Positions 52,918-60,977 of a stretch of 64,000 nucleotides of DNA are shown piece by piece. Under the pieces are notes generated by a model. That model searched no databases, was not told the origin of the DNA, and was given only the letters and a program-made list of their open reading frames with translations. This stretch comes from Thermoplasmata archaeon. GTDB lineage: Archaea > Thermoplasmatota > Thermoplasmata > Thermoplasmatales > GCA-001856825. Both the position numbers and the translations under genes were made by a program. Position 1 is the stretch's first letter. The number at the start of each line of letters is the position of its first letter. The DNA lies in contig JAJZYX010000003.1 in NCBI GenBank assembly GCA_021797855.1, positions 23,372-87,371 of the forward strand, in the 5' to 3' direction.

Positions 52918-52942
52918 TTTTCTGATTTTTTATTTCTTGATC
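52918..52942 (+). terminator. T-rich probable terminator after the eqolisin
   Basis: Directly after the stop codon lie two T-runs, CTTTTCTG and ATTTTTTATTTC. T-tracts of this type act as archaeal transcription terminators. There is no strong hairpin before them. Confidence 0.45.
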
Positions 52943-53083
52943 CATTTATATCTGCGTTGCGCAACCTAATAGGGTAGAGACTCTTTCGGTCGTAACAGCC
53001 CGGGCGTCACTAATGACATTGCCTATAATACATTGCACCTTTCCTTCTGGAAGGCTTTATATATATTCCAAACTTGAAGATTA

Positions 53084-54013
53084 ATGACTCTAGATCCTGA
53101 CATCAAAAAGTTGCTTGAGGTAATAGAGATGAACAGTCCCAAAGACTTAAATGCCATTTCTCCGAATGATTTTAGATCCTCATTTCGCCAGTCCGCACTC
53201 TTGTTTTCTGGACCGAAGGAGGAAGTTGAAGAGGTAAGGGATATATCGTTCCGTTACGATAATTCTGAAATCCCACTTAGGGTCTATAGACCGCATAACG
53301 CAGGGGAAGGTGCAATTATCTACTACCACGGAGGGGGTTTTGTAATAGGGGACATAGAAGCCTATGATTCGCAATGCAGGAAAATCGCAAATTCATCAAT
53401 GCAGACAGTTATATCTGTTGGTTATAGACTTGCTCCTGAATACAAATTTCCAATCTGGGCGTACGATTCGTTAGAGGCATACAGATGGGTCTTTAAGAAC
53501 AGCAGTAAGCTAAATATAAACGGATCCAAGATAGCGGTATCTGGGGACAGCGCAGGCGGTAACCTTTCTTTTGTTGTTCCCCTTATGCTCCTTGATCGTA
53601 ATCTGGAAGTTCCCAAGATGATCATCGCACTTTATCCATTTATAGGTGTTGACACGTTCTCTGAAACCTGGAGAGAGTATAGCCACGGTTTGTTTCTGGA
53701 CAGGGAAGCCATGTCATACTTTGCAAAGATGACGAGACTGAACCCGGAGGATTTCGTTGACCCCTACTACTCCCCAGCTCAACATTCGAACCTCTCAAAC
53801 CTTCCAGAAAGCATCATAGTCACTGCAGAATACGATCCTCTGCGAGAACAGGGAGAGACGTTTCTATCTCAGATAAGAGAAGCTGGAACAAGGGCAACGG
53901 GGATACGGGCACTTGGAATGATTCACGGCTTTGCTACCTTTTCTGGGGCCTCACCTGCTGCAGATAAGATACTTAGGATGATATATAGGAACGCAGGCAG
54001 AGATCTGGACTAA
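53084..54013 (+). CDS. Alpha/beta-hydrolase esterase, HSL family
   Basis: A 309-residue carboxylesterase of the hormone-sensitive-lipase type. The oxyanion motif is YYHGGGFVIGD, the nucleophile elbow GDSAGGN, and the remaining triad is likely Asp in AEYDPLREQG and His in MIHGFATF. The N-terminal cap is visible. ATG 53084 has TATATATTCC about 26-30 bp upstream. Substrate unknown. Confidence 0.9.
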   Translation: MTLDPDIKKLLEVIEMNSPKDLNAISPNDFRSSFRQSALLFSGPKEEVEEVRDISFRYDNSEIPLRVYRPHNAGEGAIIYYHGGGFVIGDIEAYDSQCRKIANSSMQTVISVGYRLAPEYKFPIWAYDSLEAYRWVFKNSSKLNINGSKIAVSGDSAGGNLSFVVPLMLLDRNLEVPKMIIALYPFIGVDTFSETWREYSHGLFLDREAMSYFAKMTRLNPEDFVDPYYSPAQHSNLSNLPESIIVTAEYDPLREQGETFLSQIREAGTRATGIRALGMIHGFATFSGASPAADKILRMIYRNAGRDLD

Positions 54014-54228
54014 ACCCCTCAACTCTCTCCGGACAACTGCATAGTTGTTTCATATATCTGTGATTGGAACTTCGTGGAGGATGCTTGTTGACGCTAGGCC
54101 ACCAAGAATATCTAGAATGAAGGCAGTAATCTCAACATCTTTCTAGGTTTCATCTGGTAATCAATCTCCTTTTACCTTCCACTACCCTTCATTTAAATAA
54201 AAGGTCCTGATTTAACTATCCGATAGGT
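54014..54228. other. Intergenic region before the decayed regulator
   Basis: About 215 bases without a supported frame. It ends with ATTTAAATAAAA (54191-54202), a TATA-like box in the right place for the remnant starting at 54229. Confidence 0.3.
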
Positions 54229-54452
54229 TTGACGGAGGTAGAGGTTAAGTTTTACACTCCGGTCGAATGGATTAAGAAGATAGTCCAGACTCATTCTGCC
54301 GAAATCAAGATAAGGGATATACGTTCAAATTGAGAGGGAACCAAGGACCTAGTGGAAATCTTCTCCACATCAGGCAAGGTGGCCGGAATGTCTAGGGAGC
54401 TATATGACAATTCCCTTTTCTATTTTTCTTGTAGAACGCAGCGTTGTTACGA
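54229..54452 (+). pseudogene. Truncated regulator remnant (possible bat-type HTH protein N terminus)
   Basis: From TTG 54229 the reading is TEVEVKFYTPVEWIKK, IVQTHSAEIKIRDIRSN, then an in-frame TGA at 54331-54333, then EGTKDLVEIFSTSGKVAGMSRELYDNSLFYFS. The peptide resembles the N-terminal sensor part of bacterio-opsin-activator-like regulators of Thermoplasmatales, which I cannot verify here. The DNA-binding half is missing because the frame runs into the opposite-strand paiB gene. A promoter-like TATA box lies 30 bp upstream. Confidence 0.4.
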
Positions 54453-55085
54453 TGAAAACCTATCCTCCATTTCATCTGCGAGTGGCTCGTCCATTCTCTT
54501 TCCTCTTTCTTTTAATCCCTTAATGACTCCCTTGCGGTCTTCACTGCTGCGATTCTGGCTCAGCTTCCATTTTCCTTCAATAGCTGTTGCTGTTATTTCA
54601 AATCCAATTATGGATTGAAGTTCATCATCGATGTATTCAGAAGGAGCGTCTGAGACCTTCCACGGTTTTTGAGAGTATGCCTCGTGATAATTTGTTAGAT
54701 TGGTCACGATCTTTAGGAGATCATCATGAGAGTCCAGGAATTTAATCTCCCCTCTCACCTGTACGTTGATGTAATTCCAGGTTGGCACAACTTTGCCGGT
54801 TTCCCTCTTTGTCTGATACCAGTTAGGCGTAATGTATGCATTCGACCCTACAAACGTCGCCAGCGCCTCACTATGTGGGAATGTATCTCTCCACTGTGAA
54901 TTTCCACGGGCGACATGCCCGAAGAGGACCCCAAATTTGCCTCTGGATTTGTCAAGTAGCATGGGGACATGACTTGCCATTAGGCCAGTCTTGCCATTAG
55001 TTATCAGTGTCCCAAAGCTAATCTCGTTAATAGCGCTTTGAAGGACCTGAAGCCTTTCTTCCTTGAACCAGGTAGGGATATACAT
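54447..55085 (-). CDS. PaiB-family FMN-binding protein
   Basis: A 212-residue flavin-binding split-barrel protein of the PaiB class. Signatures: MYIPTWF start, FGHVARGNSQW, ATFVGSNAYITPNWY, VPTWNYINVQVRGEI, and KLSQNRSSEDRKGVIKGL. ATG 55085 gives the normal family start; a TTG at 55103 would add six residues. PaiB homologues are described as negative regulators in Bacillus, but their biochemical role is unclear. Confidence 0.88.
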   Translation of the reverse strand: MYIPTWFKEERLQVLQSAINEISFGTLITNGKTGLMASHVPMLLDKSRGKFGVLFGHVARGNSQWRDTFPHSEALATFVGSNAYITPNWYQTKRETGKVVPTWNYINVQVRGEIKFLDSHDDLLKIVTNLTNYHEAYSQKPWKVSDAPSEYIDDELQSIIGFEITATAIEGKWKLSQNRSSEDRKGVIKGLKERGKRMDEPLADEMEDRFSS

Positions 55086-55291
55086 ATGGCAAGTGAAGTT
55101 CAATGCTCGATAATAAAGATGCCCCTAATTCTATCCTTGAATCTTTCAGGGTTGCTTCGCCTGTGATCAGGGAGACCATTGCAGTTTCTCGAAACCATGG
55201 ACTGCAACCGCAGTTGCATAGTCGGTCTTACGAAAATGAAGACAACCATCTTAGTAGCTGCTAGGGCCATGGAATTAGTAGTAATGCCGCA

Positions 55292-55789
55292 CTACCATTC
55301 TCCTCTCACGATTAAATCATCATAAAGCTGTTCGAGCTCGTTCCCCCTGTATATTTCATGCTTGGAAAGCATCTCAAAGAAGCTCCTTATTTTAGAATCT
55401 CTGTACTCTTTAGACATGATGGAAAACACATTCCTCAGATTATCTGACAACTTCAGCGCTTTGATAAGTACCTTTTCCTCTTCTGATAGCGAGGCCTCGT
55501 CTACTGAAAGTAGTTGCCTGAACATGCCAAAATTCATTTCTGCCGTTTCGAGATTCAGCTTGAGATTCCTTGCAGATATCGATTCTATCTCCTTACAATC
55601 CCGATCTGCTTCCCTTGCAAAGGTCTCGAGCATCTGCCTAACATTTGCTGACCTTGCGCTTTTGGAGAGAGCGGCATAGCTGTCCTTAAGGTTACAATAA
55701 AGCAATTTCGTCTTGTTTATCAACTCTTGTCTTACTTTTTCATTGTCCCTTCCAGAGATTGCTTCTGAAACCTTTTTTGTCTTTTGCAC
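55292..55789 (-). CDS. Ferritin-like four-helix protein, unknown
   Basis: A 165-residue, all-helical protein of the rubrerythrin/ferritin-like type. Helices at about 15-45, 50-80, 98-125 and 128-160 hold E/H patterns such as FAREADRDCKEIE and FFEMLSKHEIYRGNELEQLY. The second resembles a normal ExxH diiron ligand pair; the first has Cys where His is usual, so the metal site may be partial. ATG at 55789. No redox partner is adjacent. Confidence 0.6.
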   Translation of the reverse strand: MQKTKKVSEAISGRDNEKVRQELINKTKLLYCNLKDSYAALSKSARSANVRQMLETFAREADRDCKEIESISARNLKLNLETAEMNFGMFRQLLSVDEASLSEEEKVLIKALKLSDNLRNVFSIMSKEYRDSKIRSFFEMLSKHEIYRGNELEQLYDDLIVRGEW

Positions 55790-56145
55790 TATGGAAACTA
55801 TCGAAATACTAGTATAAGAATTTAACTGAATCTAAATTCTTACATTCCAGCTCGGGGTAGATAATGCAGAAAGCAGGGTCGTCGCTTAAAATCCTTAGTG
55901 ACGGAACAAGTCGAAGAGATTATGAAATCTCAGAAATTGAGAATTGTAAAATGGAATGTACGCATCTGTACTCCCCTACACATATCTTCATTCCTTCCCA
56001 CTATGTCATGAGAGTCACTTTACCTTGAATGGCTACAAAGCGAGACCTCATCTTTGGTGCCTTTATCCATCAAATGAATACTGGGTTGACATTTAGATAC
56101 GCATGAAAATTGTCGAATGAATTGTACTTTTTCTATACTCTGCTT
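55790..56145. other. Intergenic region with a weak 54-codon frame
   Basis: About 355 bases. A plus-strand frame from ATG 55864 to a TGA at 56026-56028 encodes 54 residues including RRDYEISEIENCKMECTH. I recognise no family and see no ribosome-binding sequence. Two other short stretches lack any frame. No repeat or RNA fold stands out. Confidence 0.25.
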
Positions 56146-56484
56146 TCAGGAGGTCTCCTTTTCCTTCTTCCTATCCTTAAGTATTGTATTCACTAATTCT
56201 CTATACTTAGGATTAATGTAATAATAACTGAATCTCCAGACCTGCTTCTTTTTGAGCAAACCTACGTCGTACATTTTGCTAAGGTGTGTGGTTATCGTTG
56301 GCTGCGGCATTCCAAGTGCTGGTTGAAGTTCACAGGTACATACCTCTTCATATTCTGAGATAATCTCGAGAATAGCAATTCTAGCCTTATTTCCGGCTGC
56401 ATTGATGATCCTGGAAATATCTTCGTATTCATCTATATCGACCTTTCTTATCTTCCTCGTGGTGCAGTACTCAATTTCCGTCAC
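56146..56484 (-). CDS. arsR: ArsR-family arsenic-responsive repressor
   Basis: A 112-residue winged-helix repressor: the metalloid-sensing segment EEVCTCELQPALGMPQPTITTHLSKMYDVGLLKKK has the C-x-C typical of ArsR, in front of the recognition helix. I chose GTG 56484, which overlaps the acr3 stop as GTGA; an ATG at 56556 would add 24 residues with no family match. It lies after acr3 in one operon and probably represses it through the palindrome at 57547. Confidence 0.82.
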   Translation of the reverse strand: MTEIEYCTTRKIRKVDIDEYEDISRIINAAGNKARIAILEIISEYEEVCTCELQPALGMPQPTITTHLSKMYDVGLLKKKQVWRFSYYYINPKYRELVNTILKDRKKEKETS

Positions 56485-57536
56485 TTCTTCGTCCCCCCCA
56501 CAGTACTTAGACCCATTTTTGTAGTTATAACCACCTCTCTTCTTAACTGTATCCATACCAATAGGAGCATTAGGGGAATCTCCAAAAGGGGCCCTATGGC
56601 CGTAGTGATACCCACGTAAGGATATGCTCCAAATGCCGCCAGAGCGATTGCAATGCTTACCTCGAAGTCCCTTGCAGATACCGTAAATCCTATTGCAGTT
56701 GCGTCAGGATAATTGCGGCCTAGTTTTCTAGATAAGTAGTAACCAACATGGAACAGGACGAAGTAGAATGTGAGCATTACCACCCCAACCATCCATATTA
56801 GGGAAGGGGTGTCTACTATTCCGAATCCTTCTCCCCAGAATATAACCACTATCGTCAGTAGGAGTGCTGTAGTCTGTACGTTTCCTAGATACTTCAGGAC
56901 TCTGGAATAATTTCTTCTCCCGTACATGACTCTCCTGGTTGCTGTTCCCGCTATCATAGGAAGAACAAGATAGAAAAGAACGCTTTCAAGTATAAGAACT
57001 GGACTGACTATTACGGATGTCCTGGCAAGAAGGTAGACGAGAAGAGGCGTTGTCAGTATCTGAATAATGGAATTCCACGCCACGAATGAAACCCCTAGGG
57101 GAAGATTTCCACGCGCCAGATCAGTCCATACCATGACCATGGCTATACAGGGTGCTACCCCCAAGAGGATGATACCGACCAGCATCTGCGCCGCAATGGA
57201 TGTGGTCAGCACTCCCGCGCGAAGGAAAACAATATCTATGAAGAAGTATGCTATTCCCGCAACCAGGAATGGCGCTATCGCATAATTGAGAAAGACCATT
57301 AGCCCTACTGTCCTCACATCCTTCATGCTCTCCCTCATTTCTCCGAGCCTTACTTTGGTCATGGCGGGGTATATCATGAAGAATAGGCCAACTGGTATCC
57401 CGAAAGTTGCAACTAACGAGCTTTCTGACCTGAATTTGAATCCCAGTGAGAGACCTGCAATTATGGCAATCACGACAAGGAACGGAAAGAGGAGAGTTCT
57501 TATTCCTATTCGCCTAGCTATGCTTCTTTCACTCAT
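56481..57536 (-). CDS. acr3: Arsenite efflux transporter Acr3
   Basis: A membrane protein of 351 residues with about ten helices. Acr3 signatures: NYAIAPFLVAGIAYFF, then GVAPCIAMVMVWTDLARGN with the essential Cys, then IGFTVSARDFEVSIAIALAAFG. The start is taken as ATG 57536; a TTG at 57548 is upstream. The arsR gene follows with GTGA overlap. Function: export of arsenite (or antimonite). Confidence 0.9.
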   Translation of the reverse strand: MSERSIARRIGIRTLLFPFLVVIAIIAGLSLGFKFRSESSLVATFGIPVGLFFMIYPAMTKVRLGEMRESMKDVRTVGLMVFLNYAIAPFLVAGIAYFFIDIVFLRAGVLTTSIAAQMLVGIILLGVAPCIAMVMVWTDLARGNLPLGVSFVAWNSIIQILTTPLLVYLLARTSVIVSPVLILESVLFYLVLPMIAGTATRRVMYGRRNYSRVLKYLGNVQTTALLLTIVVIFWGEGFGIVDTPSLIWMVGVVMLTFYFVLFHVGYYLSRKLGRNYPDATAIGFTVSARDFEVSIAIALAAFGAYPYVGITTAIGPLLEIPLMLLLVWIQLRREVVITTKMGLSTVGGTKK

Positions 57537-57546
57537 TTTGAACCCC

Positions 57547-57559
57547 AATTACCGTAATT
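57547..57559. promoter_or_regulatory. Perfect 6-1-6 palindrome upstream of acr3 (candidate ArsR operator)
   Basis: AATTACCGTAATT has arms AATTAC and GTAATT around a central C. It lies 10 nt upstream of the acr3 ATG, between that start and an AT-rich GGATTTTACG stretch that could be the TATA box. A bound dimer would block initiation of acr3-arsR. Palindromes with similar spacing are common for small winged-helix repressors. Confidence 0.5.
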
Positions 57560-57933
57560 TCGTAAAATCCAAACAAAGGAAACATGTAAATTATCCCTAT
57601 CCTTTTCTTCTAAAGGTAACGTCATATGGTGCAGTAACAACCACTCCCGTTTCGACATTTTACTAATTTCACGGCCAACTTCCACTAGTCCGGATTGGTG
57701 GGTCATATTTAGGGATTACGATATGATAATATTATACTTGACCTTCAATTAGATTTGGCATTTGACCTTAATTCTCTCTCGCAATCCAAACGAAAATGCA
57801 CCCCCAAACGCCGGTCTTGAATTTATAAACGTCCCTTTAACACCTAAAATGATTGTTCAACTGAGCATAATAGCTTCTTCTGCGAGATAAATCTTATTAA
57901 CGGTACTTGACTTTTAAATAAAGGTGTACGCGG
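57560..57933. other. Intergenic region between acr3 and the GltD-like gene
   Basis: About 370 bases. Near its right end CTTTTAAATAAAG (about 57911-57922) is a TATA-like box 15-25 bp before TTG 57934 and is probably the promoter of the GltD-like gene. The rest holds several T/A-rich stretches but no supported frame. Confidence 0.35.
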
Positions 57934-59430
57934 TTGAAATACGTCGACTACAAGAGAATCCCCATAAAGCACAGCGATCCAGAGGAGAGGGTAAGAACGC
58001 TGGATATGAGGACCCTTGTACCTTATACGCTTGAGGAAGTAGTTGCAGAAAGTTCAAGGTGTCTTGGATGCGGACTATGCATTCAAGGCTGCCCCGCAAG
58101 GATAGACGTCCCCGGATATCAGATAGCGATGGCCAACGGAAACATAGAAGATGGCCTAAGGATAAACTTTGAGAAGCTCCCATTCGTAGAAGTCTGCGGA
58201 AATGTGTGCCCGCATCCATGCGAGGACTATTGCATTCTTGACGACAACAAGGGATCAATTGCAACACGCCACATCAAGAGATTCATATCGGAAAACATAG
58301 CTGACTATAGGGAGGTTCTGAAGGTAGATGTTCAGGACCTTGGTGGGCATCCTAACGTAGCAGTTGTCGGTGGGGGGCCCGCCGGACTCACGGTTGCCTT
58401 CTATCTCTCCATAAATGGGATAAAAGTTGACGTATACGAAGCAACGGATAAGCCAGGAGGGGTCATGGTCCACGGCATCCCTGCCTTCAGGCTTCCCAGA
58501 GATATAATTGAGAAGGAAGCCAAACATATTCTGTCATACGGTTCGAGGATCTTCTACAAGACAAAAGTAGGTAAGGATATCCCCTTCGAGAAACTGATGA
58601 CTGACTATTCGGCCGTATACCTAGCTGTGGGGAACTGGAAACCTACCAGAACGAGGATTGAGGGCGAATCTCTTGGCGGGGTATACCACGCCCTAGAGTT
58701 TCTTTATAGGGTGAACAGCGGGGAGAAGATTGATGTGGGAGAAAAGGTGGTTATAATCGGCGGAGGATTCACCGCCTACGATGCAGCCAGAATATCCCTA
58801 AGGCTAGGCGCAAAGAAGGTGGCTATGCTTTACAGGCGTTCGGAGATAGATAGACCTGGTTATCCTTCGAGTAATGCTGACGAAGAACTAGAAGAGGCGA
58901 AGGAAGAGAATGTTCTGTTTGAGTGGGAGGCTAGTCCATTCGAATATACTGGACGGGATGGAAGGGTAAATGGCCTCAAATACTGGAAGAATCAAATGGT
59001 TGACACTGGAAAAGGGAGGAGGCAGCCCGTGCCGATCAAAGACAGAGAGTACTTCCTAGAGGCCGACACAATCATTGAAGCAACTGGGCAGAGGGAGGAC
59101 CTTTCATTTATACCGCAGGAGATAATGGACAAGCTTAAGACAGCGCCAAATGGAGACCTGCTCGTCAACCAATACAATATGACAAGTTATCCTGGAATCT
59201 TCGCAGGCGGGGATATAACAAACAAGAGGAAGGATATCATAAGCGGTGTGGCAGATTCTGGGAGAGCAAGCATGGGCATACTAATCTACTTGAAAGAACT
59301 GGGAAAGATCAAGAGAGTCCCACAGAGGCTTACCAACTACGAGGGTGGGCCTTACTCAACCACTTATTACGAGATGCTAGAGAAAGAGGTGGAGTCGATA
59401 TTACCTGACTCACCTGAAGTGAAAAACTGA
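57934..59430 (+). CDS. GltD-like NAD(P)H-dependent flavoprotein oxidoreductase
   Basis: A 498-residue protein with the glutamate synthase small subunit layout: an N-terminal Fe-S segment CLGCGLCIQGCPARIDVPGY, then VCGNVCPHPCEDYC, FAD loop VAVVGGGPAGLTVAFYLS, PGGVMVHGIPAFRLP, second nucleotide loop VVIIGGGFTAYDAARIS, and GIFAGGDI near the end. No large subunit gene is nearby, so it may work alone or with another partner such as a ferredoxin- or sulfide-linked enzyme. TTG 57934 is supported by the upstream TATA box. Confidence 0.85.
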   Translation: MKYVDYKRIPIKHSDPEERVRTLDMRTLVPYTLEEVVAESSRCLGCGLCIQGCPARIDVPGYQIAMANGNIEDGLRINFEKLPFVEVCGNVCPHPCEDYCILDDNKGSIATRHIKRFISENIADYREVLKVDVQDLGGHPNVAVVGGGPAGLTVAFYLSINGIKVDVYEATDKPGGVMVHGIPAFRLPRDIIEKEAKHILSYGSRIFYKTKVGKDIPFEKLMTDYSAVYLAVGNWKPTRTRIEGESLGGVYHALEFLYRVNSGEKIDVGEKVVIIGGGFTAYDAARISLRLGAKKVAMLYRRSEIDRPGYPSSNADEELEEAKEENVLFEWEASPFEYTGRDGRVNGLKYWKNQMVDTGKGRRQPVPIKDREYFLEADTIIEATGQREDLSFIPQEIMDKLKTAPNGDLLVNQYNMTSYPGIFAGGDITNKRKDIISGVADSGRASMGILIYLKELGKIKRVPQRLTNYEGGPYSTTYYEMLEKEVESILPDSPEVKN

Positions 59431-59537
59431 CTTAGACCGGTTAGTCTTGATAGAAAAGTAGGCCCATTTTCCGAACCCATTTTATATCTCCTAACTGCAA
59501 TTAACTTATGAAAAAAATTGAGGCTGCACAGCAGGAG

Positions 59538-60977
59538 TCAATGAATATTTACCATAAACCGTAGATCCATGGCAGAAATGAGGCTCTTCTGCGTTGACAG
59601 CCACATGAACGGGAGCATGATAATCCACAATACGACTGATAGTTCCGCCTGCTGGGAGATAGCCCAGAAGCTCCATATCGGCCTTTGCGCTGAGAAAATG
59701 AGGTAGTAAAATATTATCGGCAAGATGCCAACAGATACTGCAAATGCCTCCAGCATTGAAGCTCCAATCACTGCTGGAGAAGAAAAGTAGACCACGGAAA
59801 TCATAAGACCAGCGGTAAAGGCTGAATAAGACATCGTTGAGAACCAGAGGGGACTATTCACCGCAATAATGGTCAAGCCAGGGATGAACCATATTACAAC
59901 AAGGAGGACAGACGTGAGGAGGAGCAGCACTGCAATGTATTTCCTTACTGTCCTTTTGGGGAAAAGGGAGTGAATAAGGTAGTAAGTAAGAAAGCCGTCC
60001 AGTATCATCACCATTGATGTCCCGAAAAGGAAGACTGGAGAGCTTTGAAGGCTGAATAATACCCCCACCACCACCAGCACCTGAGATGCCACTATGAGAA
60101 TCTCAATCCAAATCAACTTTCCAAGTCTGCCCATTGAGAGGAAACCCGGCATCCTCGGAAGGCGCTTAATTTCGTAATATCTGACTACCATTATGTAAGT
60201 CAGCACAAGGAGTATTGCGCTCAAAACGAAGAAGGGGATGAGAAGGATATTGAATATCAGCATAGTTGCAGCCGGAAATATACCAATCGCGCTTTCACAC
60301 TGGCAGCCCAGAGCACTTATTGCGCCGTACCCAGAAGTCACCAATCCTCCCTTCCTCTTTGCGAGGAGTTTTATAATGCGATGATAGTTTTCGACAAGCA
60401 GAGAGGAAATAAAGAAGTATAGGAGGAATTCGAACGGTCCCGTAATGAAGTCTATATACCTTGTGCTTATGAAAAGTCCGAAATACTCGGTTATAGGAAC
60501 GGGAAGGCCAATGGTCATCATCCTGTCAGATAACAGTTCTATGGTCAACGGGGCAGGGACCTGTTGGGTCGTGAGGAGCATAACCTTGCCTATGATTGTC
60601 ATGAACGCCAGTACCACCCCCAGCGACACTCCCTTTGTGATTTTGCTTGTAGTGTTTAACGTTCCGAGAGCGAGGACACCGGAAATTATGGAGGGTATCA
60701 GGAGCAGTGCAGTGATTATATTCCCCGCAAGAGCAACCAACCCTGTTATGTAGATAATTACGTAGAGGACAGAATAGAATGATGCCCCGTCCCTCTTGAT
60801 TAATATCGGCACGATCAGGAATAGATTGAAAACAATCGACGAAACTACGAACAGCATGGTGGAATCTGTGGGTGTGAATATCAACCCTTCAGCGAACCCA
60901 TATATTAAGTAAATATCAAGAAAAATAATTGTAAGAGTAATGAAAAGATTCCTAGGTGTGTTAAACTTCCTACTCAT
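59538..60977 (-). CDS. Large polytopic membrane protein of the cytochrome b operon, unknown
   Basis: A 479-residue protein with roughly twelve or more hydrophobic helices. It has a central hydrophilic loop and a striking CQC motif, GCQCES with Cys225 and Cys227, before a hydrophobic IGIFPAATML. It overlaps the cytochrome b stop with ATGAGTAG, so it is translated with it. In Sulfolobales the cbsAB-soxLN operon encodes a hydrophobic protein (CbsB) beside Rieske and cytochrome b; this may be an analogue, but I see no direct evidence of homology. Confidence 0.6.
   Translation of the reverse strand: MSRKFNTPRNLFITLTIIFLDIYLIYGFAEGLIFTPTDSTMLFVVSSIVFNLFLIVPILIKRDGASFYSVLYVIIYITGLVALAGNIITALLLIPSIISGVLALGTLNTTSKITKGVSLGVVLAFMTIIGKVMLLTTQQVPAPLTIELLSDRMMTIGLPVPITEYFGLFISTRYIDFITGPFEFLLYFFISSLLVENYHRIIKLLAKRKGGLVTSGYGAISALGCQCESAIGIFPAATMLIFNILLIPFFVLSAILLVLTYIMVVRYYEIKRLPRMPGFLSMGRLGKLIWIEILIVASQVLVVVGVLFSLQSSPVFLFGTSMVMILDGFLTYYLIHSLFPKRTVRKYIAVLLLLTSVLLVVIWFIPGLTIIAVNSPLWFSTMSYSAFTAGLMISVVYFSSPAVIGASMLEAFAVSVGILPIIFYYLIFSAQRPIWSFWAISQQAELSVVLWIIMLPFMWLSTQKSLISAMDLRFMVNIH

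Noticed and set aside
55103..55261. A 52-codon plus-strand frame between paiB and the ferritin-like gene
   Set aside because: No family match, no promoter, and only 17 bases from the divergent paiB start. Probably chance or an unrecognisable remnant.
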